A stretch of DNA of 64,000 nt from UBA7672 sp963738625 (GTDB lineage: Bacteria > Pseudomonadota > Alphaproteobacteria > Caulobacterales > Hyphomonadaceae), in the NCBI GenBank assembly GCA_963738625.1, contig CAVTXH010000003.1, positions 62,001 to 126,000 of the forward strand, written 5' to 3'. Of this stretch, positions 31,755 to 40,000 are shown one piece after another; position 1 is the stretch's first letter, and each line of letters starts with the position of its first letter. The position numbers and the translations under genes are program-made. The notes beneath the pieces are model-generated. The model made no database searches and was not told the DNA's origin. It saw only the letters and a list, made by a program, of their open reading frames with translations.

Positions 31755-32273
31755 TTATGCCTTTCCGCTTCTTGTCGGGCCGGTTTTGGGCCGGCCTTGC
31801 GGCGGATCGGCCGTTCGCGAGGCGAAGCGATCCATGCGGTTGAAGGCGCCGGGGCGGACCGTCTCGCGCTCCAGCGCATGCACCGACAAGAGGTCGCCTT
31901 CGACATCGACCGTCACCGTGCCTGGCGTGAGAGTGATGGAGTTGGCGAACAAGGCTCGACCAAGGTCGCTTCTTGCGTTCGTCTTGACCCGCACAAGCGC
32001 AGGATCAAACGTGCGCCTTGGGCTGAGCACTTTTCCGATGACCGCCAGGTTGGCCTTGAGGATCTGGCCCAACAACCAGGCCAGATAGAGCAGAATCTGG
32101 AAAATGCGGTGATAGGGCGAGGCGTCGCGGCCGATGATGCGAAGGCGCGCCGACAGCCACACGGCAAACAGCACGGACGCCAGCCCGAGCGCGACGAACA
32201 TCGGCGCTGTCTCGCCCGACAGCGCGAACCACAGCGCCGCAAGCGCTACGACAAGACCAGGCAGGTAGGTCAT
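31755..32273 (-). CDS. mrpE: Mrp antiporter subunit E
   Basis: A 172-residue protein, first gene of the operon. Two N-terminal helices (LVVALAALWFALSGE, APMFVALGLASVLFAVW) and the MnhE core YLAWLLGQILKANLAVIGKVLSPRRTFDPALVRVKTNARSDLGRALFANSITLTPGTVTVDVEGDLLSVHAL are seen. The tail is unusual and basic (TADPPQGRPKTGPTRSGKA). A strong GGGAGGGCTGAGGA purine tract precedes ATG 32273, so this is probably the operon's translation start. MrpE is needed for assembly of the antiporter. Confidence 0.92.
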   Translation of the reverse strand: MTYLPGLVVALAALWFALSGETAPMFVALGLASVLFAVWLSARLRIIGRDASPYHRIFQILLYLAWLLGQILKANLAVIGKVLSPRRTFDPALVRVKTNARSDLGRALFANSITLTPGTVTVDVEGDLLSVHALERETVRPGAFNRMDRFASRTADPPQGRPKTGPTRSGKA

Positions 32274-32377
32274 GCTTCCTCAGCCCTCCCTTCGCGGTCC
32301 GCGCGGCTCAAAGACTTGAACCAATCCTCTTGGAATTTCCAGTGAAACCGAAGCGAGCCCCCAAGGGCCGCTCCGGG

Positions 32378-33610
32378 TCAGCGCCCGTACCCGACGGCCT
32401 TGGGGCGCATCAAGTCGTCGATGGTGCGCATCGCCTTGGCGAAGGGGTCAGCGTCATCGATCAGCGAGTCCTCGTCGATGCCGTCTGGCGAATAAGCCGA
32501 CGACAGCGACCAGTTCCAGTACCGCAACACGGTCTGCGCCTTGGCGACGGCGATCGTTTCGTAGAGTTCCGAGACGCGATCGAAGTCGGACGAGCGGTCC
32601 GTCGCTTCGCGGCCGAGCGCGGTCCACAGATCGCGCAGGTACTGACGCTTGAGACCGGTCGCCTTGCACAGCACCGCGAGCCCCTCGCCGCCCGGGTCGC
32701 GGAAGATGCGCTCGCCTGTCGACGGCTTGATGCCGGAGAGGTTCGATATGTCGACCATCGCTTCCGGGTCGATGCCCTTCTGCGCGGCCGCCTGGATGGC
32801 GGCTTCGAGGCTTGCGTGGGCCGACTTCTCGATGGCCAGCCGGTTGCGCTGGCGGCGTTCGATCACCTGCAGCGCCTTGCGCACGACTGGGTCGCTGTCG
32901 GCGGCTGCGTATCGGAAGATGTCGGCGCACATGTCGATCAGCAGCGTGCGTTCGGCGGAGAAACGCAGCAGCACGGCGCGGCGCTCCGGCGCTTCGCACC
33001 ACCAGAACATGGCGAGCGCGTGTGCGGGACGAACTTCCTCGCGTGAGGCCAGAAGCGGGCAAAGATCGCGCGCCTTGCGCGAGGCGCTGACAATGAGTTC
33101 GACGGCGCGGTCGGACAGCTTGCAGGTGTTGTTCTCGAGCAGCGTCCTCATCGCAACCGGGTCGCGGGTCTCGGCGATTGCGAGCGAGACGGCCGCGCCG
33201 AGTTCCTTGCGGCCCGCGACGGCCATGCGGTGGAGCGTTTCGCCGTGATTGACGACGTAGACGAGGTCTGCGTCGTCGAAGGCCTTGTTCTCGGCGAGGA
33301 TGATCTTGGCGACTTCCGGCGCATCGAGCGCGAGGAAGCGCAGCAGCCGCTTTGGCGCCTGGGACATGTCCTGCAGGCGCCGCGCGCAGAGTTCACGCGC
33401 CGCCAGATCGGACTCGATCAGGATTTCGAGAAGCAGGTCGCCGGCGATGGCCCTGTCCTGCACGTTTCCGCGGGAGGATGGCAGAGCGACGACGTCCATC
33501 AGACGGCGCAGCAGCGAGCGGCGGGCGAAGCCGTCAGAGGCGGCCTGCACGACGGCGGCGCCGGCGCCATTCGCTGGCGTCTCCTCAACGGAGGCCGGCC
33601 CATCCGACAT
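32378..33610 (-). CDS. DUF2336 family protein
   Basis: A 410-residue, cytoplasmic, all-helical protein. The repeats (DRAIAGDLLLEILIESDLAARELCARRLQDMSQAPKRLLRFLALDAPEVAKIILAENKAFDDADLV...) form the HEAT-like DUF2336 domain, with the typical HGET and DPVAMRTLLENNTCKLSD segments. A helical C-terminal region of about 180 residues follows. The family is frequent in Caulobacterales and Rhizobiales and uncharacterised. A partial CtrA-like half-site pair lies 48 bp upstream, but is too weak to assign. Confidence 0.82.
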   Translation of the reverse strand: MSDGPASVEETPANGAGAAVVQAASDGFARRSLLRRLMDVVALPSSRGNVQDRAIAGDLLLEILIESDLAARELCARRLQDMSQAPKRLLRFLALDAPEVAKIILAENKAFDDADLVYVVNHGETLHRMAVAGRKELGAAVSLAIAETRDPVAMRTLLENNTCKLSDRAVELIVSASRKARDLCPLLASREEVRPAHALAMFWWCEAPERRAVLLRFSAERTLLIDMCADIFRYAAADSDPVVRKALQVIERRQRNRLAIEKSAHASLEAAIQAAAQKGIDPEAMVDISNLSGIKPSTGERIFRDPGGEGLAVLCKATGLKRQYLRDLWTALGREATDRSSDFDRVSELYETIAVAKAQTVLRYWNWSLSSAYSPDGIDEDSLIDDADPFAKAMRTIDDLMRPKAVGYGR

Positions 33611-33715
33611 TGCTTACCCCTGCTGCAGCGGCTCCCGGCAACATGCGGCCGGCGCGGTTAAGAGATCATCAACCTCAAAACCGGCGCCGCGGAATTTCGC
33701 AGCAAATGCGGGGTT

Positions 33716-34168
33716 TTAGCGCCCGTAATAGCCGAGGCCGCCGCGATAGCCGCCTCCGCCGCCGGGGTGGATCACGGCGAGCATGAGCGAGGCCACGGCC
33801 AGGGCGATGGCGAGATAGAAGAGCTGGCCGCCATCGGTGGCGGTCGAGCCCTTTTCGACCGGAACCGATATGCCGAGCCAGAGCAGATGCATGGCGACGG
33901 CGCCGGCCGCGATCAGGAAGCCGAGGATGGCGCCGATCCGTCGCGTCCACGGAACGATCATCAGCAACGCGGCGAGGACCTGGGCAAGACTGATGACATA
34001 CCTGCCGGTCGGCTCCCACAGATAAATGCCGGACATTTCGACAAGGCGCGGGAACACCACATTCTTCGCCTCGGTTGGCGGAAACAGGCTCAGGTCCGCG
34101 ATCCAGAGAAACATCACAGCGAGGAACAGGGCGAGCACCCAGCTCCCCATCAACCTGGCGCCATTCAT
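33716..34168 (-). CDS. DoxX-like small integral membrane protein
   Basis: A 150-residue protein with four transmembrane helices in DoxX order: WVLALFLAVMFLWIADLS, YVISLAQVLAALLMIVPW, AILGFLIAAGAVAMHLLWLGI and FYLAIALAVASLMLAVI. GKYAALM-like sequence is absent, so it is only DoxX-like. The glycine/tyrosine-rich end is GGGGGYRGGLGYYGR. ATG 34168 follows a GGGAGG site by 5 bases. The frame is open to 34201 but that start has no ribosome-binding site. Function is unknown. Confidence 0.65.
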   Translation of the reverse strand: MNGARLMGSWVLALFLAVMFLWIADLSLFPPTEAKNVVFPRLVEMSGIYLWEPTGRYVISLAQVLAALLMIVPWTRRIGAILGFLIAAGAVAMHLLWLGISVPVEKGSTATDGGQLFYLAIALAVASLMLAVIHPGGGGGYRGGLGYYGR

Positions 34169-34318
34169 GGCCACCTCCCTCACGCAACACCTGCCCCACA
34201 CTAAGCCGGCGCAACGCAGGACGCCAGATGGCCAGCACGCCTGGCAGGCGAACCCGCCTACAAGGGTCCACAGCTTCCCTATGACCTTGATCTGGCTATG
34301 GTGCGCGCCCGGAGGGTC

Positions 34319-35695
34319 ATGTTGAACAACCCGCTCGACAAGCTCGACGAGGAGATCGCCGAGGGCGCCGCCTCGCCTGTCACCGGCGTGCTGACGTCCG
34401 TCACCGCCGGCGAGGCGCTCTCAGGCGGCGGGCGGCGGCGCACGCTCGTGGAGCTGCCCGCCTATCTGTGCGTGCAGATAGCGTGGTTCGCCGCGTTCGG
34501 GCTGCAGACCGTTCTGTTCCCATACGTGCTGAAGAACGTGCTGGGGGTTTCCGGCACGCTGCTGGGCGTGGCCCAGATGGCGCTGGCGGCGCCGTCGGTC
34601 GTGTTCATCTTGCTGGGAGGGGTAGTGGCCGAGCGGGCGGACGGGCGCACGCTGCTGATGCTGTTCCACCTGCTCGCCGCCCTGCCCGCCGTGGCGCTGG
34701 GATTCGCCGCGCGGACGGAGGGACTCGAATACTGGATGATGCTGATCTACGCGCTGGGGATGGGCACGATCGGCGCATTCATGATGCCGGCGCGCGATGC
34801 GATCCTCAACGAGGTGGTGGAGCGGCGGCGCAGTGCCGGCTCGGCGATCACGCTTCAGCAAGGCGTGGCGTTCGCGACACTGGCGCAGTTCGCGGCGCAG
34901 ATCGCCGGACTGTGGATCGGCGGCATGGCGACGCAGCAGGGCGTGGACTCCCTGCTGTTCGTGCAGGCAGCGGTCGTGGCGGCAGGATTTGTGGCGGCGA
35001 TTTTCCTCGATCGCGGGCGGATGATCACAACGGGACGCAAGGGGCCGGGCGCGGTGTTCGGCGACATTCTCGACGGCATGAAGTGCGTGCGGTCGAATCC
35101 TGTGCTGCTGTCCATGGTGCTGTCGATGTTCGGCGTCGGCGTGTTCGTGATCGGCGCATTCCTGGTGATCCTTCCGATCATCAACGCGGACGTCTACGCT
35201 CAGGAATCCGGCGGGCTGCGGAACATCTTCGTCACCTTCTGGGCGGGGGCGTTCTGCTCGTCGATCGCGATATCGCGATTCAGGAATCTAAGGCGCCCAG
35301 GGCGCGTGCTGCTGATCGCGCAATTCATCGGGTCGGCTGGCATCCTGTTCCTGACGGCGCATACGCCGTATCCCGCCTTCCTCGCGTTCGTATTCGTTTG
35401 GGGGCTGGCGGCGGGCGTGTCGATCATGATGAGCCGCAGCATCGTGCAGGAGGCGGCGCCGCCGCATCTCGTTGCCCGCGTGCTTTCCATCTACCAACTC
35501 GGCTTCATGGGCGGCGCGCCGCTGGGCGCCGCGCTGATGGGCGTTGTCGCCGATCAGGCCGGCCCGCGCCTGGTGATCCTGGCGCCGTCGATCGGGATGC
35601 TGTCGCTGATCGCCTGGATGGCGTTCTTCACGCCGATCTGGCGGATGCGCGGCACGCCAGCAGACGAAAAGCAGGACGACGGAGCGGGAATCTGA
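34319..35695 (+). CDS. MFS transporter
   Basis: A 458-residue protein with about 12 transmembrane helices after a soluble N-terminal region of roughly 45 residues. VLGVSGTLLGVAQMALAAPSVVFILLGGVVAERADGRTLLML contains the loop 2-3 signature of the major facilitator superfamily (G..ADR.GR.. variant GGVVAERADGR). Later PLGAALMGVVADQAGPRLVIL is the second-half repeat. It resembles EntS/multidrug-type transporters. ATG 34319 lies 4 bases after GGAGGG. The substrate cannot be inferred. The SDR gene follows by 31 bp. Confidence 0.88.
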   Translation: MLNNPLDKLDEEIAEGAASPVTGVLTSVTAGEALSGGGRRRTLVELPAYLCVQIAWFAAFGLQTVLFPYVLKNVLGVSGTLLGVAQMALAAPSVVFILLGGVVAERADGRTLLMLFHLLAALPAVALGFAARTEGLEYWMMLIYALGMGTIGAFMMPARDAILNEVVERRRSAGSAITLQQGVAFATLAQFAAQIAGLWIGGMATQQGVDSLLFVQAAVVAAGFVAAIFLDRGRMITTGRKGPGAVFGDILDGMKCVRSNPVLLSMVLSMFGVGVFVIGAFLVILPIINADVYAQESGGLRNIFVTFWAGAFCSSIAISRFRNLRRPGRVLLIAQFIGSAGILFLTAHTPYPAFLAFVFVWGLAAGVSIMMSRSIVQEAAPPHLVARVLSIYQLGFMGGAPLGAALMGVVADQAGPRLVILAPSIGMLSLIAWMAFFTPIWRMRGTPADEKQDDGAGI

Positions 35696-35726
35696 ACGGG
35701 GACGCCGACCAACAACGGGATACAGC

Positions 35727-36467
35727 ATGACGGACGCGCTTTTCAACCTCACCGGCAAGATCGCGCTGATCACCGGCGGCAGCCGCGGACTTGGCCTGGA
35801 GATGGTCCGCGCATTTGCGGAGCGCGGCGCGGACATCATCATCGCAAGCCGCAAGATGGACGCCTGCGAGAAGGCGGCCGAAGAGGTTCGCGCGATGGGC
35901 CGGCGCGCACTGGCCGTTTCCGTGAATATGTCGCACTGGGACCAGGCCGAACGCCTGGTCGACACGGTCTATGGCGAATGGGGCCGCATCGACATTCTCG
36001 TCAACAATGCGGGCATGAGCCCGCGCGTGGCCAGCCACGAGATGACCGAAGAGCTGTTCGACAAGGTGATGGACCTCAATTTCAAGGGTCCCTTTCGCCT
36101 CGCCGCGCTGGTCGCCAAGCGCATGTTCGACCGCGACGGCGGCGTCATCATCAACGTGTCGTCGTCAGGCGCTCTCTATCCGCTGCCGCAGGTCGTACCC
36201 TATTCAGGCGCCAAGTCGGCGCTCAATGCGATGACCGTGTCGTTCGCGCGCGAGTACGGACCGAAGGTGCGGATCAACACGATCTCGCCCGGCCCGTTCC
36301 TTACCGACATCGCCAAGGCATGGACGCCCGAAGCGCGCGAGACGTCGAACAACGCGCTTGGGCGTCCGGGCAGGCCGGAAGAGATCGTGACAGCAGCGCT
36401 GTTTCTCGCGAGTCCCGCATCCAGCTTCACGACAGGCGCCATTGTCCGCGTCGATGGCGGCAGCTGA
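35727..36467 (+). CDS. Short-chain dehydrogenase/reductase (SDR)
   Basis: A 246-residue classical SDR. The cofactor motif TGGSRGLG is near residue 17 (NAD(P)-binding Rossmann fold), followed by LVNNAG(M), the catalytic Ser in INVSSSG, Tyr/Lys in YSGAKSAL, and SPGPFLTDI after the active site. It reduces or oxidises a hydroxyl/keto substrate with NAD(P)(H). It is co-oriented with the MFS gene 31 bp upstream, likely one operon, suggesting action on the transported compound or its product. Confidence 0.92.
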   Translation: MTDALFNLTGKIALITGGSRGLGLEMVRAFAERGADIIIASRKMDACEKAAEEVRAMGRRALAVSVNMSHWDQAERLVDTVYGEWGRIDILVNNAGMSPRVASHEMTEELFDKVMDLNFKGPFRLAALVAKRMFDRDGGVIINVSSSGALYPLPQVVPYSGAKSALNAMTVSFAREYGPKVRINTISPGPFLTDIAKAWTPEARETSNNALGRPGRPEEIVTAALFLASPASSFTTGAIVRVDGGS

Positions 36468-36560
36468 TTGCGGCCGTCAGGATGCGGCGGGCATTCCCCG
36501 CGGCTCAGCTTGCCGTCCTCTCGGGCTGGGCTTCGAGACTCTCAATGCTGAGAGAACGTC

Positions 36561-36593
36561 CTTCGTCTCGCTGACTTTGGCAGCGAGACGAAG
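36561..36593. terminator. Strong hairpin between convergent genes
   Basis: Perfect 13-bp stem CTTCGTCTCGCTG (36561-36573) / CAGCGAGACGAAG (36581-36593) with a 7-nt loop. It lies between the ends of the SDR and EF-hand genes. No U-tract follows on either strand, so it is a transcript-end hairpin rather than a canonical terminator. Confidence 0.55.
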
Positions 36594-36598
36594 AGGGT

Positions 36599-37567
36599 CT
36601 ACGCCGGCGGCAGGTATTCCTGCAGCGACAGCCTGCTGTCCTTGTTGACGTCGAGCTTGGTGAAGGCGGCTTTCAGCGCCTCGGGCGAGACTTTCGGGCC
36701 GCCCTGGATCTTGATTTCGACCTCCCGGTCCTGGCCGTCGATCTTCGGCATCGGCGGGGAGACGATCTTGGCGTACTCGTCGGCGCTGAGCGACTTGTCG
36801 CCGTTGGCGTCGAGGATTTCGAAGCCGCGGGTCATCATGGCGCGCTGGCGGGCCGAGTATTCATTGTAGCTGACCTTGCCGTCGCGATCGCCATCGAAGG
36901 ACTCGAACTCCTTCTTGCGGAAGTCGTCGATCGAGAAGGCGACCACATGTGGCTCGGACGGCTTGTCGGCGCCGTCCTTTTCGACACGCACTTCGCGCTG
37001 GGTGATTACCTTGTACTGGTGCTGTTCCTTGTCCCCTGCCGTGGCGCCGAGTTCGTCGGGCAGCCAGAAGGTGAAGGCGTCCTGTTTGACTTCCGGCGCC
37101 TTAGCGACCGCCGGGGGCGCGGCGCCGTCGGTCGACTTGTGGATGCGCGTCTCGACGACGACGTCCTTGGCCTCGCCGCCCGGTTTCGCCCCGGCGAATT
37201 CATCGGCGGAAAGGACGCCGTCGCCGTTGACGTCGAGCTTCTTGAAGGCGGCCTGGAGATCCGGCGCGGCGGCGCTGGGCAGCACCGCGAATGTGGCGAG
37301 GCCGACGGCGGCGATGGCGCTGGCGGCGACGCGCGGGCCGTAGCGGCGGACCGGCTGGGGGAATTTCATGATGAGCGTCCTGTTCGGTTGTTGGATCGGC
37401 CGTTCACGCCCGTCGAGATAGGTATGGACGGACTCGCGAACGACTTCGCTCGCGGTGGTTCCGTCTTCCCGGCAGGCGGTCAGGAATGCCTGCTTGGTCT
37501 CGAAGGGGATGCGCACTTCGAGGGTTTCGGACTTCTTGGCCCTCTGGGGTCGTTTGGTCTCGGTCAT
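36599..37567 (-). CDS. Ribbon-helix-helix / TM / four-EF-hand protein
   Basis: A 322-residue protein. Residues 14-52 (TLEVRIPFETKQAFLTACREDGTTASEVVRESVHTYL) fit an Arc/CopG-like ribbon-helix-helix DNA-binding domain. Residues 80-100 are one hydrophobic helix ending SAAA. Behind it are four EF-hand loops: DVNGDGVLSADE (112-123), DGDRDGKVSYNE (225-236), DANGDKSLSADE (253-264), DVNKDSRLSLQE (306-317). An internal ATG at 37369 (residue 67) opens MKFPQPVRRYGPRV plus a clean signal peptide, with AGGA about 10 bases upstream. Two products are therefore possible: a membrane-tethered DNA-binding calcium sensor and a secreted EF-hand protein. Which is made is not decided by sequence alone. Confidence 0.85.
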   Translation of the reverse strand: MTETKRPQRAKKSETLEVRIPFETKQAFLTACREDGTTASEVVRESVHTYLDGRERPIQQPNRTLIMKFPQPVRRYGPRVAASAIAAVGLATFAVLPSAAAPDLQAAFKKLDVNGDGVLSADEFAGAKPGGEAKDVVVETRIHKSTDGAAPPAVAKAPEVKQDAFTFWLPDELGATAGDKEQHQYKVITQREVRVEKDGADKPSEPHVVAFSIDDFRKKEFESFDGDRDGKVSYNEYSARQRAMMTRGFEILDANGDKSLSADEYAKIVSPPMPKIDGQDREVEIKIQGGPKVSPEALKAAFTKLDVNKDSRLSLQEYLPPA

Positions 37568-37809
37568 GGTGCACGTGTCCCTTTGGCGCGGACGGCCATG
37601 AACAGGAAAGGCGCGCCGCTGCGATAGGCCCAGCGAATTGGTGCTCGGGCGCCCGGAAGTTTATGCCCGGTCATGGCCGGATCGTGGCGCCCCGCCCCAA
37701 AGCCTTGTGAAAAATCCGTCCGGGCGCCAGAAAAACCATGTCCGGACACCGCTTGCGCCCGGGTTTCCGGGGAATAAGGTCCGGTCTGGCCAGCCTTCAG
37801 GGACAGATC

Positions 37810-38259
37810 ATGCGCAATGTGAACTTCGCCGACCTCGAATCGATCGTCGGGCAGGAGGTCGGGGTTTCGGCCTGGCACCAGATCACCCAGACGCAGGTGA
37901 ACAAGTTCGCCGAGGCGACGGGCGACCATCAGTGGATCCACGTCGATGTCGAGCGGGCGACGCGGGAGATCGGCGGGCCGATCGCGCACGGCTATCTTAC
38001 CCTGTCGCTGCTGCCGATGCTGTCCGCCCAGGTCATGAAGGTCGAGGGCGTGCAGCGCGGGATAAACTTCGGCAGCAACAAGGTGCGGTTCACCAACATG
38101 GTGCCGGTTGGATCGCGCGTGCGGCTGAAGCAGAAATGCCTGTCGGTCGAGCCGCGCGCCGGCGGCAAGCAGGTGACGATGGAATCGACCATTGAGATCG
38201 AAGGCAAGGACCGCCCGGCCTGCGTGGCGGAATCCATCGGGATCATATACGGGGCCTGA
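37810..38259 (+). CDS. MaoC-like dehydratase (R-specific enoyl-CoA hydratase type)
   Basis: A 149-residue single hotdog protein. The hydratase 2 motif is ATGDHQWIHVDVERA (Asp/His), followed by GPIAHGYLTLSLLPML and INFGSNKVRFTNMVPVGSRVRL, characteristic of MaoC/NodN-type hydratases acting on (R)-3-hydroxyacyl-CoA. It forms dimers in the cytoplasm. ATG 37810 was chosen because residues upstream (from 37738) have no similarity to the family. It is transcribed alone, away from the EF-hand gene. Confidence 0.92.
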   Translation: MRNVNFADLESIVGQEVGVSAWHQITQTQVNKFAEATGDHQWIHVDVERATREIGGPIAHGYLTLSLLPMLSAQVMKVEGVQRGINFGSNKVRFTNMVPVGSRVRLKQKCLSVEPRAGGKQVTMESTIEIEGKDRPACVAESIGIIYGA

Positions 38260-38440
38260 CCGCGCGGGCGTCGGATCCGGGTTGGGTCCGAAATCGCTGG
38301 TTCGTGCTGATAACATTCTTCAGGCGCCCAGGCGGGGCGCGTGGTAAATTTGCGCCGCAACAGGCGATCACGGCGCGCTTATTGCTCGCGCTTCCTCAAG
38401 CCGGTCCGCACTCGCGGTTGCCACGAGGAAACGAACCCAA

Positions 38441-39877
38441 ATGCACGCTGCGCGAGAATTATTCGCCTGTTTGGCGAATTTTGAGGCACACAATTCGCGT
38501 CTGTGGCGCGTTTCCGTTGCAGTTGCCGGAGCGTTTCTGTGCCTCGTCGGGGGCGCTCTGATCGTCAATGCTTTCCTAGCCAACCCGGCCTATCCCGATC
38601 ACGGGCAGGCTGACCTTCTGCTCAATTCGGACTTCGATCTCTACGTCCGTGCAGCGGACGGGCTGGCCGGCAACCCCTACCGCCCTGAACTCGGGGCGGG
38701 GTTCGACCGTTATGGCTATCCGCCGCTGCTGGCCGGCGTGCTGGCGGGGCTAAAATATCTGCTCGGCCCCAGCCTGCTCGGCCTGCTCTGGCCGGCGCTG
38801 TGCGTGGCGAGCCTCGCCGGCGCCATCGTGCTGCTGGCGCGCGGGTTCGGCGCGAAGCTCGGCTATCACTGGATCGCCGTGATCATGGGCGTCGTCCTAC
38901 TGGGACGGGTCGTTCGCATGGACATCTACCATGGCCAGGTGAACGTGATGATCCTGCTGCTGTTCGCCGGGGGCTTGCTGCTGCGTTCGCAGGGCCGGGA
39001 GATCGCGGCGGCGGCGGCGTTCGCGGTGATGATGTCGCTGAAGCCCTTCATGGGCGCGGTGCTGATCTACTTCATGCTGCGCGGCGGCTGGCGGATGACG
39101 GTCTGGGCGCTGGGACTTGGCGCGGCGCTGTTCGCAGCGTCCTTCCTGCCGACCTGGCCGAACATTGCGGATGCGGCGCTCGGCTGGGGCGAGGCGCAGC
39201 GGCACTTCACCTCGCCGCCTTTCGTGACCAAGCCGGACAACCAGTCGGCCTACGGTCTGTTCATGCGCATGTTCACCGAGACGCCGTTCTCGACGCCGTG
39301 GATCAACAATCCGCAGTTGGTTCCAGTGGCGATGTCGCTGGCGGTCGCGAGCGCGGCGATCCTTGCGGTCCTCGGCCTGCACCTCGGCAAGCGCGAGGAC
39401 GAGGACGAAGAAACCCGCATCGGGCCCGCGCCCGCCGTGCTGTTGCTGGAATGCGCGATGGTGCTGGCGCTGCTCATGTCTTGCGGTCCGCTGACCGAGG
39501 GCAACCACATGATCCTCGGCTTTGCCGGCCTTGCGGGCGCGCTGATCGTAGGCGCGAAACGCATCGCGGCCAGATCAAAGCATTCGCGGCTGTGGGTCGT
39601 GACGATCATCGCCTGGCTGCTGCCCGCGCTGTTCGTCGTCTTTCCGAAAGGCCTGTGGTTCGCCTACGGCGTCGAGGCGACGTGGGTTGACCTTTCGGGC
39701 TGGGAAATCCTGCTGAGCGGCCGGGGCGCGATCACCCTGCTGCTCGCGGCCACGGCAAGCGCCGTCACGCTGTGGCAGGAGCGCAAGTCGGACGTCGAAG
39801 TGGCGATACCGAAGCGACCGTTCGGCAAACGCAGCAGCATTCGGCAATCGACAGCCGGCGCCGCTCGCCAGGGCTGA
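38441..39877 (+). CDS. Glycosyltransferase 87 family (DUF2029) membrane protein
   Basis: A 478-residue polytopic protein with about ten hydrophobic segments. The first extracytoplasmic loop contains NSDFDLYVRAADGLAGNPYRP and RYGYPPLLA, matching GT87 (mannosyltransferase-type, polyprenyl-phosphate-dependent). MDIYHGQVNVMILLLF is the conserved second region. These GT-C enzymes transfer a sugar from a lipid-linked donor on the periplasmic face. A GAGGAAACGA site precedes the ATG. No adjacent glycan operon was seen, so the acceptor is unknown. Confidence 0.85.
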   Translation: MHAARELFACLANFEAHNSRLWRVSVAVAGAFLCLVGGALIVNAFLANPAYPDHGQADLLLNSDFDLYVRAADGLAGNPYRPELGAGFDRYGYPPLLAGVLAGLKYLLGPSLLGLLWPALCVASLAGAIVLLARGFGAKLGYHWIAVIMGVVLLGRVVRMDIYHGQVNVMILLLFAGGLLLRSQGREIAAAAAFAVMMSLKPFMGAVLIYFMLRGGWRMTVWALGLGAALFAASFLPTWPNIADAALGWGEAQRHFTSPPFVTKPDNQSAYGLFMRMFTETPFSTPWINNPQLVPVAMSLAVASAAILAVLGLHLGKREDEDEETRIGPAPAVLLLECAMVLALLMSCGPLTEGNHMILGFAGLAGALIVGAKRIAARSKHSRLWVVTIIAWLLPALFVVFPKGLWFAYGVEATWVDLSGWEILLSGRGAITLLLAATASAVTLWQERKSDVEVAIPKRPFGKRSSIRQSTAGAARQG

Positions 39878-40000
39878 GCATAATCCTGTGCCTAACCTTG
39901 CGGTCAGGCGATCCGCCCACACATGTCTCGGCTCTGGGCATTGGGGCGAATCAAGAGTCCAATGACAACCGCTCGCTCATTCAGCGGGTAAATCAGGTCT

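Noticed and set aside
33658..33672. TTAAGAGATCATCAA as a CtrA box upstream of the DUF2336 gene
   Set aside because: Only one half matches the TTAA-N7-TTAA consensus (the second is TCAA); a single imperfect match is not enough.
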